In this document: positions 35,501 to 37,849 of the stretch, one piece after another | Layout: each line of letters begins with the position of its first letter | How positions within the stretch are numbered: the stretch's first letter is position 1 | DNA from: Hyphomicrobiales bacterium | GTDB lineage: Bacteria > Pseudomonadota > Alphaproteobacteria > Rhizobiales > Beijerinckiaceae | Assembly: GCA_027484605.1 (NCBI GenBank) | Contig: JAIXSR010000076.1 | Coordinates: 1 to 37,849, forward strand | DNA: 37,849 bases | Direction of reading: 5' to 3' | The notes under the pieces: model-generated | The model's database searches: none | The model's input: only the letters and a program-made list of their open reading frames with translations | What the model was told of the DNA's origin: nothing | Program-made: the position numbers and the translations under genes

Positions 35501-35743
35501 ATGACGAAACCGCATGTGGGTGGAACAGCGCCGATCCCCGTCGAGGTGGAGAAGGGCAAGGATTACTGGTGGTGCACCTGCGGCCTGTCGAAGAACCAGC
35601 CGTTCTGCGATGGCTCGCACAATGCCGAGGGGAAATTTACCCCGATGCAATGGACCGCCGAGTCCGATCGCCGCGTCTTCTTCTGCACCTGCAAGCAGAC
35701 CGGCAAGTCGCCCTTCTGCGACGGCGCGCATAACAAGCTCTGA
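35501..35743 (+). CDS. Dual CDGSH iron-sulfur protein
   Basis: The product is 80 residues with two CDGSH-type 2Fe-2S sites. Site one uses Cys25, Cys27, Cys36 and His40 ([17 protein letters not shown]). Site two uses Cys62, Cys64, Cys73 and His77 ([17 protein letters not shown]). This is the soluble bacterial class related to mitochondrial Miner2. It could act in redox or cluster transfer; the partner is unknown. The ATG follows GAGGGA by 6 bases. It lies 73 bp after the exported protein gene and 68 bp before glyS, co-directional with both. Confidence 0.94.
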   Translation: MTKPHVGGTAPIPVEVEKGKDYWWCTCGLSKNQPFCDGSHNAEGKFTPMQWTAESDRRVFFCTCKQTGKSPFCDGAHNKL

Positions 35744-35811
35744 TCCCGCTTCCTCCGGATCGCACGCGCCGGCGGCGCGACGAACCGGAACTCCCCGATC
35801 CCGGAAAGCTC

Positions 35812-37849
35812 ATGCCCGATCTTCTGTTCGAACTCTTCTCCGAGGAAATTCCGGCCCGCATGCAAAAGCAGGCCTCGGAGGATCTCAAGCGCCTCGTGAC
35901 CAACGCGCTGGTCGAGGCGGGCGTGACCTATGAGGGCGCGCAGGCCTATGCGACGCCGCGCCGGCTGGCTTTGCATGTCGTCGGCCTGCCGGCCCGCCAG
36001 CCGGATACGCGCGAGGAACGGAAGGGCCCGCGCGTCGGCTCGCCCGAGGGCGCGATCCAGGGCTTCCTGAAAGCGGCGGGGCTCGCCTCGCTCGCTGAGG
36101 CGAAGATCGAGAGTGATCCGAAGAAGGGCGAATTCTATGTCGCCGTGATCGAGAAGCCGGGCCGGCCTACGCTGGACCTGCTGGCCGAGATCCTGCCGGC
36201 GACGATCCGCGCCTTCCCCTGGCCGAAGAGCATGCGCTGGGGCGCGGCCAGCACCTCCTCCGCGTCGCTCCGCTGGGTGCGCCCGCTCCGCGCCATCCTC
36301 GCCACCTTCGGCGCGGAGACCGAAGAGCCCGAAATCGTGCCGTTCGAAGTGGACGGGCTCGCCGCCGGCAACATCACCTATGGCCATCGCTTCATGGCTC
36401 CCGATTCCATCCGCGTGAAGCGCTTCGAGGATTACGCGGCGAAGCTCGAGGCGGCGAAGGTCGTGCTCGATCCGGCCCGCCGCAAGGAGATCATCCGGCA
36501 GGATGCCCGCAACCTCGCCTTCGCGCAGGGGCTCGAGGTCGTCGAGGATGAGGGCCTGCTCGACGAGGTCGCCGGCCTTGTCGAATGGCCCGTCGTGCTG
36601 ATGGGCCGATTCGAGGAAGCCTTCCTCGACGTGCCGGGCGAGGTCATCCGCGCCACGATCCGCGCGAACCAGAAATGTTTCGTGCTGCGCGGGCCCGATG
36701 GGCGACTGGCCAACCGCTTCCTGCTGGTCTCCAATATCGAGGCCAGGGATGGCGGCGCCACCATCATCGCCGGCAACGAGCGCGTGATCCGCGCCCGGCT
36801 CTCCGATGCCAAGTTCTTCTGGGAGACGGACAAGAAGGTCTGGCGCGAGGATCGCGATTTCGCCCGGCTGGAGCGCTTCAGAAACGTCACCTTCCACGAG
36901 AAGCTCGGCAGCCAGTGGGACCGGATCGAGCGCATCCGCGCCTTGGCGAAGGAACTCTGCGCCGTGACAGGCGCCGATCCGGAAAAGGTCAACGATGCTG
37001 TAACAATCTGCAAGCTCGACCTGCAGACCGAGGTGGTGGGCGAATTCCCGGAAGTGCAGGGCCTGATGGGCCGCATCTATGCCGGACAGATCGGGCTCGA
37101 CCCCTCGGTGGCCGCGGCCTGCGAGGAGCATTACAAGCCGGCCGGCCCGGGCGATTCCGTGCCGAAGGACCCGGTTTCCGTCACCGTCGCGCTGGCGGAC
37201 AAGCTCGATACGCTGGTCGGGTTCTGGGCGATTGATGAAAAGCCCACCGGGAGCAAGGACCCCTATGCGCTCCGCAGGGCAGCGCTGGGCGTGATCCGGT
37301 TGGTGGTGGAGAATGGGGTACGTCTTGAATGGCTGAAGCTTGCATGGCTTCCCACTTCAAACGCTTTGACATCCATCGTTACAGCGGCTGCCCAAAGGCA
37401 ATTAGATGCATACCGGGCCCTTGTTGATGCTGGCTTATCCGAAAACTCAGCGTCGATTGTGCGCGAACTAATTTTGGAGCCATTTAGCGAAGAAGGCTCA
37501 AGACGGATCGGCGCAGCGACAGCGCAGTGGTCGTGGGAACAAGCAACAGACCTCCTCTCCTTCTTCCATGACCGCCTGAAGGTCATGCTCCGCGATTCCG
37601 GCGCGCGGCATGATCTGGTCGATGCCGTGCTCGGCAATGGCGAACCGAACGACGACCTCCTCCTCGTCGTCCAGCGCGTGAACGCCCTCGGCCGCTTCCT
37701 CGAAACCGAGGACGGGAAGTCCCTCCTCGCCGGCTTCAAGCGCGCGGCGAATATCCTCCGCGCCGAGGAAAAGAAGGATGGCGAGGGCGCCTTCGAGGCC
37801 GCCGCCGATCCCGCCCTCTGCCGTGAGGCGAGCGAGAAGGCCCTGCTCG
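35812..37849 (+). CDS. glyS: Glycyl-tRNA synthetase beta subunit, C-terminus cut by window edge
   Basis: Beta subunit that binds tRNA and is needed for aminoacylation. 679 codons are present without a stop. Family blocks are [105 protein letters not shown] and [53 protein letters not shown] and [23 protein letters not shown] follow. Between VVENGVRL and [11 protein letters not shown] lies a 77-codon stretch (37318-37548) with quite different codon use and longer than the short linker usual there. The end of the gene is outside the window. Confidence 0.95.
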   Translation, partial: MPDLLFELFSEEIPARMQKQASEDLKRLVTNALVEAGVTYEGAQAYATPRRLALHVVGLPARQPDTREERKGPRVGSPEGAIQGFLKAAGLASLAEAKIESDPKKGEFYVAVIEKPGRPTLDLLAEILPATIRAFPWPKSMRWGAASTSSASLRWVRPLRAILATFGAETEEPEIVPFEVDGLAAGNITYGHRFMAPDSIRVKRFEDYAAKLEAAKVVLDPARRKEIIRQDARNLAFAQGLEVVEDEGLLDEVAGLVEWPVVLMGRFEEAFLDVPGEVIRATIRANQKCFVLRGPDGRLANRFLLVSNIEARDGGATIIAGNERVIRARLSDAKFFWETDKKVWREDRDFARLERFRNVTFHEKLGSQWDRIERIRALAKELCAVTGADPEKVNDAVTICKLDLQTEVVGEFPEVQGLMGRIYAGQIGLDPSVAAACEEHYKPAGPGDSVPKDPVSVTVALADKLDTLVGFWAIDEKPTGSKDPYALRRAALGVIRLVVENGVRLEWLKLAWLPTSNALTSIVTAAAQRQLDAYRALVDAGLSENSASIVRELILEPFSEEGSRRIGAATAQWSWEQATDLLSFFHDRLKVMLRDSGARHDLVDAVLGNGEPNDDLLLVVQRVNALGRFLETEDGKSLLAGFKRAANILRAEEKKDGEGAFEAAADPALCREASEKALL
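37318..37548 (+). other. Block of atypical codon use inside glyS
   Basis: By hand count, 42 of 77 codons end in A or T, against 2 of the next 20. Leucine is read mostly by CTT, TTA, CTA and TTG, and AGA and AGG appear, all rare elsewhere in the window. G+C over 37321-37548 is about 53 percent. Both edges are abrupt and the frame is kept. The translated part (residues 503-579) is not a recognisable domain. Confidence 0.8.

Noticed and set aside
37318-37548. An intein or self-splicing element inside glyS
   Set aside because: The block is only 77 codons, with no splicing motifs, no nuclease domain and no boundary Cys/Ser-His-Asn pattern.

Overview
The window is about 37.8 kb of compact, GC-rich bacterial chromosome holding 37 protein genes and no recognisable mobile element, CRISPR array, rRNA or tRNA. 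Several features point to an alphaproteobacterium, probably of the Hyphomicrobiales: the cell-cycle methylase CcrM; an F0-only ATP synthase operon with paired b and b' subunits; an IalB-family exported protein; a DciA-type (DUF721) protein beside dsbA, smc and mutY; and an all-trans polyprenyl diphosphate synthase with a canonical ETF-ubiquinone oxidoreductase. I cannot name the genus from sequence alone.

Layout. 1-1294 (-): cytochrome c oxidase subunits I (cut by the window edge) and II. 1641-2817 (+): an IalB-like protein and a lipoprotein. 2814-8161 (+): a glycine cleavage operon (promoter, tandem glycine riboswitch, gcvT, gcvH, an OsmC-like gene, gcvPA, gcvPB, terminator). 8170-8970 (-): an exported dienelactone-hydrolase-like protein. 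9031-11847 (-): the F0 operon atpI-B-E-F'-F with its own promoter and terminator. 11945-16823 (-): smc, dsbA-like and dciA-like genes, divergent from mutY (+). 18049-19954 (-): rnhB then ccrM. 20020-22329: an unknown membrane protein, a radical SAM protein and a degenerate glycosyltransferase-like protein. 22336-25027 (-): small cytochrome c, moaB, a YpfJ-type metallopeptidase and a family-4-like uracil-DNA glycosylase. 25240-26916 (+): ETF-QO. 26977-27399 (-): an exported thioredoxin. 27625-30903 (+): TPR protein, ispE and a DinB/YfiT-like gene. 30917-31930 (-): polyprenyl diphosphate synthase. 32051-32818 (+): a TrmN6-like methyltransferase. 32882-33806 (-): two small exported proteins of unknown function. 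34010-end (+): glyQ, an exported protein, a dual CDGSH protein and glyS (cut by the window edge).

How the genes fit together. The gcv operon makes the glycine decarboxylase T, H and split P proteins under glycine-sensing RNA control; the L protein is not here. The ctaCD, F0, ETF-QO, polyprenyl synthase and small cytochrome genes all serve aerobic respiration. CcrM, RNase HII, SMC, DciA, MutY and UDG form a chromosome-maintenance group.

No gene cluster here reads as a dedicated new system. The most unusual signals are: a 77-codon block of foreign codon use inside glyS with the frame intact; three back-to-back hairpins in the atpE-atpF' spacer; a possible switching helix after the glycine riboswitch; a family-4-like UDG with too few cysteines for the usual iron-sulfur cluster; an 18-bp operator-like palindrome before ETF-QO; a 32-bp interrupted inverted repeat between ctaC and the IalB gene; and two unrelated genes between glyQ and glyS. 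All start choices, promoters and RNA structures were read by eye and not computed.
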